Source: Comamonadaceae bacterium | GTDB lineage: Bacteria > Pseudomonadota > Gammaproteobacteria > Burkholderiales > Burkholderiaceae_C | DNA length: 64,000 bases | NCBI GenBank assembly: GCA_947455465.1 | Contig: CANGNS010000016.1 | Coordinates: forward strand, 1 to 64,000 | Reading direction: 5' to 3' | Shown here: positions 35,373-44,496 of the stretch, one piece after another | Layout of the letters: each line of letters begins with the position of its first letter | Position numbering within the stretch: position 1 is the stretch's first letter | Notes under the pieces: model-generated | The model's input: the letters and a program-made list of their open reading frames with translations, nothing else | What the model was told of the DNA's origin: nothing | Database searches by the model: none | Made by a program: the position numbers and the translations under genes

Positions 35373-35579
35373 GGTGGACCTGACCTAAAGACTCCCCACA
35401 GGGAGGGTGCGCTTGAAACGCGCTATCAATGAAAGACCGCATGCCTGTGGGGGCGTGCGGTCGCGAAGGGTGGCATTGTACCCGTGGGGGAAATGCCCTA
35501 TGGAGCCCGCCCGCCCCAAGGTGGTGCAATAGAATTATCCGCAGTCCGGCGCCCGCGCCCGCTTATTTTGGAATTACCG

Positions 35580-35837
35580 ATGCCCAAGCCCCGTTCCGAT
35601 ACCGCCTCGCCAGGCGCCGACCCGGCGCCCGCAGGCCCCGCCTATGAGGCTGCGATGCAAGAGCTCGAGCAGTTGGTGGGCAGCATGGAAAGCGGCAACA
35701 TGCCGCTAGACCAGTTGCTGAGCAGTTACCAGCGCGGCGCAGTCTTGCTGCAGCTGTGCCGCGACCGCTTGCAGGCGGTCGAGGAGCAAATCAAAGTACT
35801 CGACAACGGGGCCATCAAGCCCTGGAAAGGCGCCTAA
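35580..35837 (+). CDS. xseB: Exodeoxyribonuclease VII small subunit
   Basis: The ATG at 35580 ([10 protein letters not shown]) gives 85 residues. The core [20 protein letters not shown], then [20 protein letters not shown] and AVEEQIKVL matches XseB, which forms a complex with XseA to degrade single-stranded DNA. It is the first gene of the conserved xseB-ispA-dxs cluster. The divergent 207-bp gap to the Rieske gene probably carries both promoters. Confidence 0.93.
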   Translation: MPKPRSDTASPGADPAPAGPAYEAAMQELEQLVGSMESGNMPLDQLLSSYQRGAVLLQLCRDRLQAVEEQIKVLDNGAIKPWKGA

Positions 35838-35842
35838 GCCGC

Positions 35843-36772
35843 ATGGCCGCCTTTGACCTTGCGCGTTGGACAGCGCACCACACGGACGCCTTGGAAGCGG
35901 CCTTGGACGCATTTTTGTCGCCCCAAGCCTTGTGTGCCGACGGTCCGGTCCGCCCGCTGGACCTGGTCCAGGCGATGCGCTATGCCGCTTTGGATGGTGG
36001 CAAGCGGCTGCGTCCGCTGCTGGTGATCGCGGCTTTCGAGGCGGCGGTGGGTCGCCCCTTGGGCAGCCAAGACGGCGCAGTGGTGCGCGCGGCATGCGCC
36101 GTGGAGCTGATACACGCCTATTCTCTGGTCCATGACGATATGCCCTGCATGGACGACGATGTCTTGCGCCGAGGCAAGCCCACGGTGCACGTCAAGTTTG
36201 GCCAGGCCGGCGCCTTGCTCGCCGGCGATGCGCTGCAAACCTTGGCCTTTGAGCTGTTGACCCCGCAAGACGGCAGTGTCGCCCCCGCCGTGCAGGGCCG
36301 CTTATGCGGTCTGCTGGCCCGGGCCTCGGGCTGCGCGGGTATGGCGGGGGGGCAGGCGATCGATCTGGACCATGTGGGCAAAGCCCTGAACGAAGATGCC
36401 TTGCGCCATATGCACCGCTGCAAAACCGGCGCACTGCTGGAGTGCAGTGTGCAGATGGGCGCGGTCTGCGGTGGCGCCGATGCGCACGCCCAGGCGCAGC
36501 TGGCCGAATTTGGCCGGGCGCTGGGCCTGGCTTTCCAGGTGGTGGACGATGTGCTGGACGTCAGCGCCGACTCGGCCACGCTCGGGAAAACGGCGGGTAA
36601 AGACGCCCAGAACGACAAACCGACTTTTGTGTCTTTGATGGGACTGGCGCAAAGCCGCCAGTATGCGCAACAATTGTGCGAGCAGGCCGAGCAGGCGCTA
36701 GCGCAGGCAGGCCTGGCCGATACCAGTGCTTTGTCGGCCCTGGCCCGCAGGGTGGTGCAGCGCAGCCACTGA
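35843..36772 (+). CDS. ispA: Farnesyl/geranyl diphosphate synthase (polyprenyl synthetase)
   Basis: The ATG at 35843 lies 5 bp after the xseB stop and gives 309 residues. Both aspartate-rich motifs are present: HDDMPCMDDDVLRRGKPT near residue 96 and FQVVDDVLDVSAD near 230. The segment GGKRLRPLLVIAAFEA near 50 is also typical. The enzyme condenses IPP with DMAPP/GPP to farnesyl diphosphate for quinones and undecaprenyl lipids. It works downstream of dxs, encoded 16 bp later. Confidence 0.95.
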   Translation: MAAFDLARWTAHHTDALEAALDAFLSPQALCADGPVRPLDLVQAMRYAALDGGKRLRPLLVIAAFEAAVGRPLGSQDGAVVRAACAVELIHAYSLVHDDMPCMDDDVLRRGKPTVHVKFGQAGALLAGDALQTLAFELLTPQDGSVAPAVQGRLCGLLARASGCAGMAGGQAIDLDHVGKALNEDALRHMHRCKTGALLECSVQMGAVCGGADAHAQAQLAEFGRALGLAFQVVDDVLDVSADSATLGKTAGKDAQNDKPTFVSLMGLAQSRQYAQQLCEQAEQALAQAGLADTSALSALARRVVQRSH

Positions 36773-36788
36773 TTAATCCGAGTTCACC

Positions 36789-38702
36789 ATGCCACATACT
36801 TACCAAGCCGCTGGTCCTTTGTTGCCGCAGATCAACAGCCCCAAAGACTTGCGTGCCTTGCCGCGCGCGGCCTTGCGCACGGTGTCCGACGAGTTGCGCG
36901 CCTATTTGCTTGACAGTGTTTCCAAAACGGGCGGCCACCTGAGCTCTAATTTGGGCACTGTGGAGCTGACCGTGGCGCTGCACTATGTGTTTGACACGCC
37001 GCGTGACCGCCTGGTCTGGGATGTGGGCCACCAAACCTATCCGCACAAAATCCTGACCGGCCGGCGCGAGCGCATGGCCAGTTTGCGGCAGTTGGGGGGG
37101 CTTAGCGGTTTTCCGCAGCGCAGCGAAAGCGAATACGACACCTTTGGCACAGCCCATTCCAGCACGTCTATTTCGGCCGCCCTGGGTATGGCCATGGCGG
37201 CCAAGTTGCAAGGCGACTCGCGTTATTCGGTGGCCATCATCGGCGACGGGGCGCTGACCGCCGGCATGGCGTTTGAGGCGATGAACAATGCGGGCGTGCA
37301 AGATTGCCGCTTGCTGGTGATCCTGAACGACAACGAGATGAGCATCAGCCCGCCCGTGGGCGCGCTCAACCGCTACCTGGCGCAGCTGATGAGCGGGCAG
37401 TTTTACGCCAAGGCCAAAAGCGTGGGCAAACGCGTGCTCAAAGGCGCGCCCACCTTGTTTGAAATTGCCAAGCGCATTGAAGAGCACGCCAAAGGCATGG
37501 TGGTGCCAGCCACTTTGTTCGAGCAGTTTGGCTTTAACTACATCGGGCCCATCGATGGGCACGATCTCGATTCGCTGTTGCCGACGCTGGAAAACATCAA
37601 AAACCTGACCGGTCCGCAGTTTTTACACGTGATTACCCGCAAAGGGCAGGGCTACAAAATGGCCGAGGCCGACCCGGTGGCCTACCACGGGCCCGGCAAA
37701 TTTGACCCCAGTGTGGGCCTGCAAAAGTCGGCAACGCCGGCCAAGCCTACCTTTACCCAGGTGTTTGGCCAGTGGCTGTGCGACATGGCCGCCCAGGACG
37801 AGCGCCTGGTCGGCATCACCCCGGCCATGCGCGAGGGCTCGGGGCTGGTGGAGTTTGAGGCGCGTTTTCCGGAGCGCTACTTCGATGTCGGCATTGCCGA
37901 GCAGCATGCGGTCACTTTTGCCGCCGGTTTGGCCGCCGACGGGCTCAAACCGGTGGTGGCGATTTACTCCACCTTCCTCCAGCGGGCCTATGACCAGCTG
38001 ATCCACGACGTGGCGATTCAAAACCTGCCGGTGGTTTTTGCGCTGGACCGGGCGGGCTTGGTCGGCGCCGATGGTGCTACGCATGCGGGAAATTACGACA
38101 TCGCCTTTATGCGCTGTATTCCGAATATGAGCATTGCCTGTCCGGCTGACGAGAATGAATGCCGCCAGCTCCTGAGCAGCGCGTTTGCCCAAAACCACCC
38201 GGTGGCCGTGCGCTACCCGCGTGGCGCAGGCGCGGGTATGGCCGTGCAGGCCGATTTGCAAGCCTTGCCCTTTGGCAAGGGCGAGCTGCGCCGCCAGGGC
38301 AGCCGTATCGCCGTCCTGGCCTTTGGCACGCTTTTGTACCCGGCCCTGGCAGTGGGCGAGGCGCTGGATCTCACAGTGGCCAATATGCGCTGGGCCAAGC
38401 CTCTGGATACCGAACTGCTGGTGGACCTGGCTGCCCGCCACGACGCTATCGTCACGGTGGAGGACGCCTCGCTCATGGGCGGGGCCGGAAGCGCGGTGCA
38501 AGAGGCGCTGCAGGCGGCTGGCCGGGTTCTGCCGGTACTGAGCCTGGGCCTGCCCGACCGGTTTATCGAGCACGGCGACCCGGTCAAGCTCATGGCCATG
38601 CATGGCCTGGATGCCACCGGTATCGAAGCCTCGGTGCGCGCCCGCTTTGCTGCGCTGCTGGGGGGCGACTCCAAGGGAAAACCCCTGCCACAAGCGGCCT
38701 GA
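36789..38702 (+). CDS. dxs: 1-Deoxy-D-xylulose-5-phosphate synthase
   Basis: The 637-residue protein has the normal Dxs length and motifs: [20 protein letters not shown] near 48, [17 protein letters not shown] near 77, [19 protein letters not shown] near 150 (thiamine diphosphate binding) and [17 protein letters not shown] near 370. It makes DXP from pyruvate and glyceraldehyde-3-phosphate, the first step of the MEP isoprenoid pathway. It ends the xseB-ispA-dxs cluster. Confidence 0.98.
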   Translation: MPHTYQAAGPLLPQINSPKDLRALPRAALRTVSDELRAYLLDSVSKTGGHLSSNLGTVELTVALHYVFDTPRDRLVWDVGHQTYPHKILTGRRERMASLRQLGGLSGFPQRSESEYDTFGTAHSSTSISAALGMAMAAKLQGDSRYSVAIIGDGALTAGMAFEAMNNAGVQDCRLLVILNDNEMSISPPVGALNRYLAQLMSGQFYAKAKSVGKRVLKGAPTLFEIAKRIEEHAKGMVVPATLFEQFGFNYIGPIDGHDLDSLLPTLENIKNLTGPQFLHVITRKGQGYKMAEADPVAYHGPGKFDPSVGLQKSATPAKPTFTQVFGQWLCDMAAQDERLVGITPAMREGSGLVEFEARFPERYFDVGIAEQHAVTFAAGLAADGLKPVVAIYSTFLQRAYDQLIHDVAIQNLPVVFALDRAGLVGADGATHAGNYDIAFMRCIPNMSIACPADENECRQLLSSAFAQNHPVAVRYPRGAGAGMAVQADLQALPFGKGELRRQGSRIAVLAFGTLLYPALAVGEALDLTVANMRWAKPLDTELLVDLAARHDAIVTVEDASLMGGAGSAVQEALQAAGRVLPVLSLGLPDRFIEHGDPVKLMAMHGLDATGIEASVRARFAALLGGDSKGKPLPQAA

Positions 38703-38744
38703 GCGTTCCTACAATCCGCTTCGGACGTGTTGGCAGACCGTCGT

Positions 38745-38758
38745 CCGCGTGCACGCGG
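38745..38758. promoter_or_regulatory. Perfect 14-bp palindrome upstream of dctP
   Basis: CCGCGTGCACGCGG is a perfect palindrome in the 96-bp gap between dxs and dctP, about 40 bp before the dctP start. It could be an operator; GC-rich palindromes also arise by chance in such DNA. Confidence 0.3.
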
Positions 38759-38798
38759 GCGGCGCTCTGGTTTTCTTTCACTTTTTACGGAGTTCTCT

Positions 38799-39878
38799 AT
38801 GGATCGTCGCTCAATTATTAAAAACGCTGGAATCGCTGGCGTCTTGGCTGCCGGGGCTGCACCCGCAGTTCATGCCCAGAGCACTTTGCGCTGGCGCATT
38901 GCTTCGAGCTTTCCCAAGTCGCTCGATACCTTGTTTGGTGTCTGCGAAGTGTTTGCCAAAAAAGTCGGTGAGCTCAGCGGCGGCAAATTCACGGTAAGCA
39001 CCCACGCGGCCGGCGAGCTGATGCCTGCGTTTGGCGTGCTGGACGGTGTTTCCAACGGCACCATCGAGATGGCAAACACCGCCTCGTACTACTTCTTCGG
39101 CAAAGACCCCACTTATGCGCTGGACTGCGCCGTACCCTTTGGCCTGAACAGCCGCCAGATGACGGCCTGGATGTACGAGGGCAATGGCCTCAAACTCTTG
39201 CGCGAGCATTTCGCCAAAGTGGGCATCGTTAATTTCCCTATGGGAAACACCGGCGTGCAAATGGGCGGCTGGTACCGCAAAGAGATCAATTCGGTCGCTG
39301 ACCTCAAAGGCCTGAAGTTCCGTTGCGGCGGTTTTGCTGGCAAGGTGCTAGAGCGCTTGGGCGTGGTGCCACAAAACATTCCGGGCGGTGAGATTTACCA
39401 GGCCCTGGAAAAAGGCACGATTGACGCCGCTGAATGGGTTGGCCCCTATGACGACCTCAAGCTTGGTTTCCACAAAGTGGCGCCGCACTACTACTACCCT
39501 GGCTGGTGGGAAGTGGGCCCACAACTGTCCTTGTATGTGAACCAGAAGGCCTACGAAGGCCTTTCCTCGGAGTACAAAGCCATTGTGGAGTGCGCTGCCG
39601 CGTTCGCGCACACCGATATGCAGGCCAAGTATGACGCTCGTAACATGCCTGCGCTCAAGACCTTGATCAGCCAGGGCGTCAAGCTGCACGCTTTCCCCAA
39701 AGATGTGCTGAACGCTTCATTCAAAGCGGCCAATGAGGTGTATTCTGAGCTCAACGACACCAACCCAGGCTGGAAAAAAATCTACACCGACTACGCAGCC
39801 TTCCGCAAGGAAAGCAATTTGTGGTTCAGCCTGGCTGAGGCGTCCATGGACGATTTCATGCAGGCGCAAAGGCTATAG
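38799..39878 (+). CDS. dctP: TRAP transporter solute-binding protein (DctP type), Tat-like signal
   Basis: The ATG at 38799 gives 359 residues. The N-terminus MDRRSIIKNAGIAGVLAAGA, ending in AVHA, has a twin-arginine pair and looks like a Tat signal. The mature part shows TRAP DctP features: LRWRIASSFPKSLDTLFGVC, YRKEINSVADLKGLKFRCGG near 170-190 with the conserved arginine that binds a carboxylate, and GWWEVGPQLSLYVNQKAYEG. It probably binds a carboxylic or keto acid in the periplasm. Permease genes dctQ and dctM lie 9 kb away on the other strand, beyond the type I R-M island. Confidence 0.92.
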   Translation: MDRRSIIKNAGIAGVLAAGAAPAVHAQSTLRWRIASSFPKSLDTLFGVCEVFAKKVGELSGGKFTVSTHAAGELMPAFGVLDGVSNGTIEMANTASYYFFGKDPTYALDCAVPFGLNSRQMTAWMYEGNGLKLLREHFAKVGIVNFPMGNTGVQMGGWYRKEINSVADLKGLKFRCGGFAGKVLERLGVVPQNIPGGEIYQALEKGTIDAAEWVGPYDDLKLGFHKVAPHYYYPGWWEVGPQLSLYVNQKAYEGLSSEYKAIVECAAAFAHTDMQAKYDARNMPALKTLISQGVKLHAFPKDVLNASFKAANEVYSELNDTNPGWKKIYTDYAAFRKESNLWFSLAEASMDDFMQAQRL

Positions 39879-39900
39879 TCCGCTGTAGGCTGAAATCCCC

Positions 39901-39925
39901 AAAACCCTGCCTCGGCGGGGTTTTT
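39901..39925. terminator. Terminator after dctP, likely bidirectional
   Basis: Bases 39901-39910 (A4CCCTGC) pair with 39915-39925 (GCGGGGT5) around CTCG, with one T-G pair. A and T runs on both sides allow termination in both directions. It may once have served both dctP and dctM before the R-M island entered. Confidence 0.85.
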
Positions 39926-40092
39926 CAATTCCGAATCGCTAATTCAGTGATGCGCTGGTAAAGCCAAATGCTGAGTATCTTAATTTTGGATAAAGAGTCA
40001 GAATTTGAGCGCAAATCGTGGCCATTTATCCCTTTTCGCTCCGAAAGAAGCGCCGATAATTGCTACCTGACCTCTACGCACTCGTTCACGCC

Positions 40093-43000
40093 ATGCCCCC
40101 TACTGAAAGCACTGCCGAGAAAATTACTGGCACTGCGGCGCACGCAGTACGCGAAGTGCAAATCGAATACGGATTCATTGGGCAGCTTCAAAAGCTCAAA
40201 TACGAGTACCGCGCGGACATACGCGACCGTGCTGCATTGGAACAAAATTTTCGTCAGAAATTTGAAGCGCTTAATCGCGTGAATTTGTCCGATGGTGAAT
40301 TCAAGCGCCTGCTAGACGAGATCGTCACCCCCGACGTGTTCACCGCCGCCCGTACCTTGCGCGAGCGCAGTGCCTTTACCCGTGACGACGGCACACCGCT
40401 CAACTATACCTTGGTCAACATCAAGGATTGGTGCAAAAACACGTTTGAAGTGGTTAACCAGCTGCGTATCAACACCGACTACAGCCACCACCGATATGAC
40501 GTGCTCATCCTCATCAACGGCGTGCCCTGCGTTCAAATTGAGCTCAAGACCCTAGGCATCAACCCCAAGCGAGCCATGGAACAGATCGTTGACTATAAAA
40601 ACGATCCTGGCAACGGCTACAGCAAAACCTTGTTGTGCTTCTTGCAGTTGTTCATCGTCAGCAACCGCACCAACACCTATTACTTCGCCAACAACAACAC
40701 GCGTCACTTTGCCTTCAACGCTGACGAGCGCTTCTTGCCCATTTACCAGTTTGCCGACGAAGCCAATACCAAGATCAATCACTTAGATGATTTCGCCCAA
40801 AAGTTTTTGCCCAAATGCACCCTGGGCCAAACTATCAGCCGCTACATGGTGCTGGTGGCCAGCGAGCAAAAGTTGCTCATGATGCGGCCCTATCAGGTGT
40901 ACGCCGTCAAAGCCATCGTGGACTGCATCCACCACAACTCTGGCAACGGCTACATCTGGCATACCACGGGCAGTGGCAAAACGCTTACCTCCTTCAAAGC
41001 CTCCACGCTGCTCAAAGACAACCCCGATATTGAGAAATGCCTTTTTGTGGTGGACCGCAAAGACTTGGACCGTCAAACCCGCGAAGAGTTCAACCGCTTC
41101 CAAGAAAACTGCGTCGAAGAAAACACCAACACCGCCAGTTTGGTGCGCCGCCTGCTTTCTGACGACTATGCCGACAAGGTCATCGTCACCACCATCCAAA
41201 AGCTGGGTCTAGCACTGGACGAAAACAGCAAGCGAAACAAGCAACGCACCAACAGCGGCCAAGCCACCTACAAAGAACAGCTCGCGCAACTGCAAGACAA
41301 GCGCATTGTTTTTATCTTTGACGAATGCCACCGCTCGCAGTTTGGCGAGAACCACAAAGCCATCAAAGCTTTCTTCCCCAAGGCGCAGTTGTTTGGCTTT
41401 ACCGGCACGCCCATTTTTGAAGACAACGCCAGCCGTACTCAGATTGAAGACGAGCAAGCCAGCCTGCGCACTACTGAAGACATCTTTCAAAAGCAGCTGC
41501 ACGCCTACACCATCACCCACGCCATTGAAGACGCCAACGTGCTGCGCTTTCATGTGGACTACTTCAAGCCCGAAGGCAAAAATGTACCCAAGCCTGGTGA
41601 GGCGCTGGCTAAGAAAGCTGTGATTGATGCCATCTTGGCCAAGCACGACACCGCCACCGCTGGCCGCCGCTTTAACGCTGTGCTGGCCACCGCCAGCATC
41701 AACGACGCTATTGAGTACCACGCACTGTTTAAAGAAGCACAAGCGGCCAAGCATGCCGCTGACCCCAGCTTCGTGCCGCTTAACATCGCTTGTGTGTTTT
41801 CACCGCCTGCCGAGGGCAATGCGGACGTGCAGCAAATTCAAGAAGATTTGCCGCAAGAAAAACAAGACAACCAAGTTGACCCCGACAGCAAAAAAGCCGC
41901 GCTCAAAGCCATCTTGGCCGACTACAACACCCGCTTTGGTACCAACCACCAGCTGAGCGAGTTTGACCTGTACTACCAAGACGTTCAAAAGCGCATCAAA
42001 GACCAGCAGTGGCCCAACGCCGACTACCCAGCCGCCAAGAAGATTGACATCACCATCGTGGTGGACATGCTGCTGACCGGCTTTGACAGCAAATATCTCA
42101 ACACCCTGTATGTGGACAAGAACCTCAAACACCACGGCTTGATACAGGCGTTCTCGCGCACCAACCGCGTGCTGAACGGCACCAAACCCTACGGCAATAT
42201 TCTCGACTTCCGCTCACAAAAAGACGCAGTTGATGCCGCCATTGCCCTGTTCTCTGGCGAGAAGAGCGAAGAAAAAGCCCGCGAAATTTGGCTGGTGGAC
42301 AAAGCCCCTGTCGTCATCGAGAAACTTCAAGGCGCAGTGCAGCGCCTAGAAGACTTCATGAAGACCCAAGGCCTGCCTTGCACGCCCGAGGCTGTGCCCC
42401 AGCTCAAGGGTGACGATGCGCGTGCCGCCTTCATTGGCCACTTCAAAGAAGTGCAGCGCCTCAAAACCCAGCTTGACCAATACACCGACCTCACGCCCGA
42501 CAACACCGATGCGATAGAGCACATCTTGCCTAAAGAAGCTCAACAAGGCTTCAAAGGCGTGTACATCGAAACCGCGCAGCGCCTCAAGGCGCTTCAAGAC
42601 AAAACAAGCAAAAACGAAGGCAGCAACACCACCGACGAGGTAGATCAGCTCGACTTTGAGTTTGTGCTGTTTGCCAGCGCCGTCATTGACTACGACTACA
42701 TCGTAGGCCTCATGTCGCGCTTTAGTAGCCAAGCGCCGGGTAAGCAGAAGATGAGCCGAGAAGAGCTGATCGGCCTGATCAGCGCCGACGCCAAGTTTAT
42801 GAACGAGCGCGACGACATTGCTGCCTACATTGCCACCCTCAAGGTGGGTGAGGGCTTGAGCGAAGCGTCTATCCGCGATGGCTACGCCCGCTTCAAAAAA
42901 GAAAAAGACAGTGCCGAGCTGTTGGCCATTGCTATCCAACACGGCTTGGCCCCAGCCGCCCTGCAAGCCTTTGTAGACGGCATTCTGCAGCGCATGATTT

Positions 43001-43158
43001 TGGATGCGGATGCACTGACCGACCTCATGGCTCCGCTAGAACTGGGCTGGAAAGCCCGCGCCCAAGCCGAGAGCGCGCTGATGAAAGAGCTGGCGCCCCT
43101 GCTGACCAAACGCGCCCAAGGGCGCGAGATTTCCGGACTGAGCGCATATGAATACTGA
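40093..43158 (+). CDS. hsdR: Type I restriction enzyme, restriction subunit HsdR
   Basis: The ATG at 40093 gives 1021 residues; an upstream TTG at 40060 is possible, and neither has a clear Shine-Dalgarno site. The N-terminal PD-(D/E)xK nuclease is seen as YDVLILINGVPCVQIELK near residues 135-151. The SF2 translocase has Walker A HTTGSGKTLTSFKA near 290, the DECH box FDECHRSQFGE near 410, FGFTGTPIF near 433 and GLIQAFSRTNRVLNG near 682. It cuts DNA remote from the HsdMS recognition site after translocation. It is full length and first in the island operon. Confidence 0.96.
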   Translation: MPPTESTAEKITGTAAHAVREVQIEYGFIGQLQKLKYEYRADIRDRAALEQNFRQKFEALNRVNLSDGEFKRLLDEIVTPDVFTAARTLRERSAFTRDDGTPLNYTLVNIKDWCKNTFEVVNQLRINTDYSHHRYDVLILINGVPCVQIELKTLGINPKRAMEQIVDYKNDPGNGYSKTLLCFLQLFIVSNRTNTYYFANNNTRHFAFNADERFLPIYQFADEANTKINHLDDFAQKFLPKCTLGQTISRYMVLVASEQKLLMMRPYQVYAVKAIVDCIHHNSGNGYIWHTTGSGKTLTSFKASTLLKDNPDIEKCLFVVDRKDLDRQTREEFNRFQENCVEENTNTASLVRRLLSDDYADKVIVTTIQKLGLALDENSKRNKQRTNSGQATYKEQLAQLQDKRIVFIFDECHRSQFGENHKAIKAFFPKAQLFGFTGTPIFEDNASRTQIEDEQASLRTTEDIFQKQLHAYTITHAIEDANVLRFHVDYFKPEGKNVPKPGEALAKKAVIDAILAKHDTATAGRRFNAVLATASINDAIEYHALFKEAQAAKHAADPSFVPLNIACVFSPPAEGNADVQQIQEDLPQEKQDNQVDPDSKKAALKAILADYNTRFGTNHQLSEFDLYYQDVQKRIKDQQWPNADYPAAKKIDITIVVDMLLTGFDSKYLNTLYVDKNLKHHGLIQAFSRTNRVLNGTKPYGNILDFRSQKDAVDAAIALFSGEKSEEKAREIWLVDKAPVVIEKLQGAVQRLEDFMKTQGLPCTPEAVPQLKGDDARAAFIGHFKEVQRLKTQLDQYTDLTPDNTDAIEHILPKEAQQGFKGVYIETAQRLKALQDKTSKNEGSNTTDEVDQLDFEFVLFASAVIDYDYIVGLMSRFSSQAPGKQKMSREELIGLISADAKFMNERDDIAAYIATLKVGEGLSEASIRDGYARFKKEKDSAELLAIAIQHGLAPAALQAFVDGILQRMILDADALTDLMAPLELGWKARAQAESALMKELAPLLTKRAQGREISGLSAYEY

Positions 43159-44410
43159 AGAGAAAAAAACTTTTTCGCCTAAGCTGAGGTTTCCAGAGTT
43201 TCGGGGCGCTGAGGAATGGTCGAATCAGCAGTTGGGCAACGTAGCGAAGTTCTTCAAAGGTAAAGGGCTGCCAAAAAGTGCGCTCACACTCAATGGCAAA
43301 AGGCCATGCATCCATTACGGCGAACTTTTCACGTTCTATTCCGAAGTTATTGACGTCGTAAGAAGTCGCACAAACTCTGAAGATGATTTGTTTTTATCAG
43401 TTAAAAATGATGTGCTCATGCCGACCTCAGATGTCACCCCGAGCGGGTTAGCAAAGGCGTGTTGTCTTAATTCTGAAGGCGTAATTCTTGGTGGAGACAT
43501 TCTTGTAATTCGAACTGACAAGGACTCAGTAAATGGGGAGTTTCTTGCGCGACAGATCAGACATCTAGAGCATAAAGTTTTGCAGCTAGTCTCTGGTTCA
43601 ACGGTTTTCCATTTGTATGCGAGTTCGATGGAAAAGCTTGCTCTATCGTTTCCATCGAAGTTCGCTGAACAGCAAAAAATCGCCGACTGCCTGAGTTCAC
43701 TGGACGAACTGATCGCCGTACAAGCCCGCATAGTGGAAGCGCTCAAGGCCCATAAAAAAGGTCTGATGCAGCAACTCTTCCCCCGCGAAGGCGAAACCCA
43801 ACCGCGTTTGCGGTTTCCGGAGTTTCAAAACACAGGGGATTGGGTAGAGCAGTCAGTCGGAGATTTCGGAAAGGTCGTTACAGGTAACACCCCCAGCACA
43901 GCGCAACCCGCTTTCTATGGCGGTGGTATCCCTTTCGCTTCGCCTGCGGACATTTCTGACCTACGGTTTGTTGATCAAACCAAAACCACGTTAACCCCAG
44001 AGGGGTTCGCAGTAACTCGCCCCATCCGCGCCGGAAGCGTCCTCTTCGTTTGCATTGGCTCCACGATTGGAAAGGTGGCGCAGAACGTTCGTGACTGTGC
44101 AACGAATCAGCAGATTAACTCAGTCGTTCCCAGTTCTAAGCACTCGGATAATTTCGTTTATTTTGCGCTTTCACATGCTTCTGAGCGAATCGCTTTGCTT
44201 GCTGGAAGGCAGGCCGTTCCCATCATCAATAAGAGCTTGTTTTCTTCGGTACAGCTCCTCGTCCCCAAGTTTGCCGAGCAAAAACGCATCGCCGACTGCC
44301 TTACCACTCTCGACGATCTCATTGCTGCCGCCATTCAGGGATTCGACACTCTCAAGACCCACAAAAAGGGCCTAATGCAGCAGCTTTTCCCCTCCCGTCG
44401 AGATGATTGA
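43148..44410 (+). CDS. hsdS: Type I restriction enzyme, specificity subunit HsdS
   Basis: The ATG at 43148 overlaps the hsdR end by 11 bp; 420 residues. The protein is a tandem of two half-units, each a variable target-recognition domain followed by a conserved helix: first EQQKIADCLSSLDELIAVQA and KKGLMQQLFP near 178-212, second EQKRIADCLTTLDDLIAAAI and KKGLMQQLFP near 376-415. Both units open with LRFPEF. Each domain reads one half of a split DNA site. The recognition parts are AT-richer than hsdR and hsdM, as expected for exchanged specificity modules. The recognised sequence cannot be predicted by eye. Confidence 0.94.
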   Translation: MNTEEKKTFSPKLRFPEFRGAEEWSNQQLGNVAKFFKGKGLPKSALTLNGKRPCIHYGELFTFYSEVIDVVRSRTNSEDDLFLSVKNDVLMPTSDVTPSGLAKACCLNSEGVILGGDILVIRTDKDSVNGEFLARQIRHLEHKVLQLVSGSTVFHLYASSMEKLALSFPSKFAEQQKIADCLSSLDELIAVQARIVEALKAHKKGLMQQLFPREGETQPRLRFPEFQNTGDWVEQSVGDFGKVVTGNTPSTAQPAFYGGGIPFASPADISDLRFVDQTKTTLTPEGFAVTRPIRAGSVLFVCIGSTIGKVAQNVRDCATNQQINSVVPSSKHSDNFVYFALSHASERIALLAGRQAVPIINKSLFSSVQLLVPKFAEQKRIADCLTTLDDLIAAAIQGFDTLKTHKKGLMQQLFPSRRDD

Positions 44411-44496
44411 GCAATAAAGGATGGCTTGGGCGCGTAGTGACATCAGTGTCAGCAAAAAATTGGCATAAAAAAACGAAACAAGAAGAGAGGCATTCA

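Noticed and set aside
40055-40060. GATAAT as a -10 box for hsdR
   Set aside because: No acceptable -35 hexamer lies at 16-18 bp, and AT-rich DNA around it makes a chance match likely.
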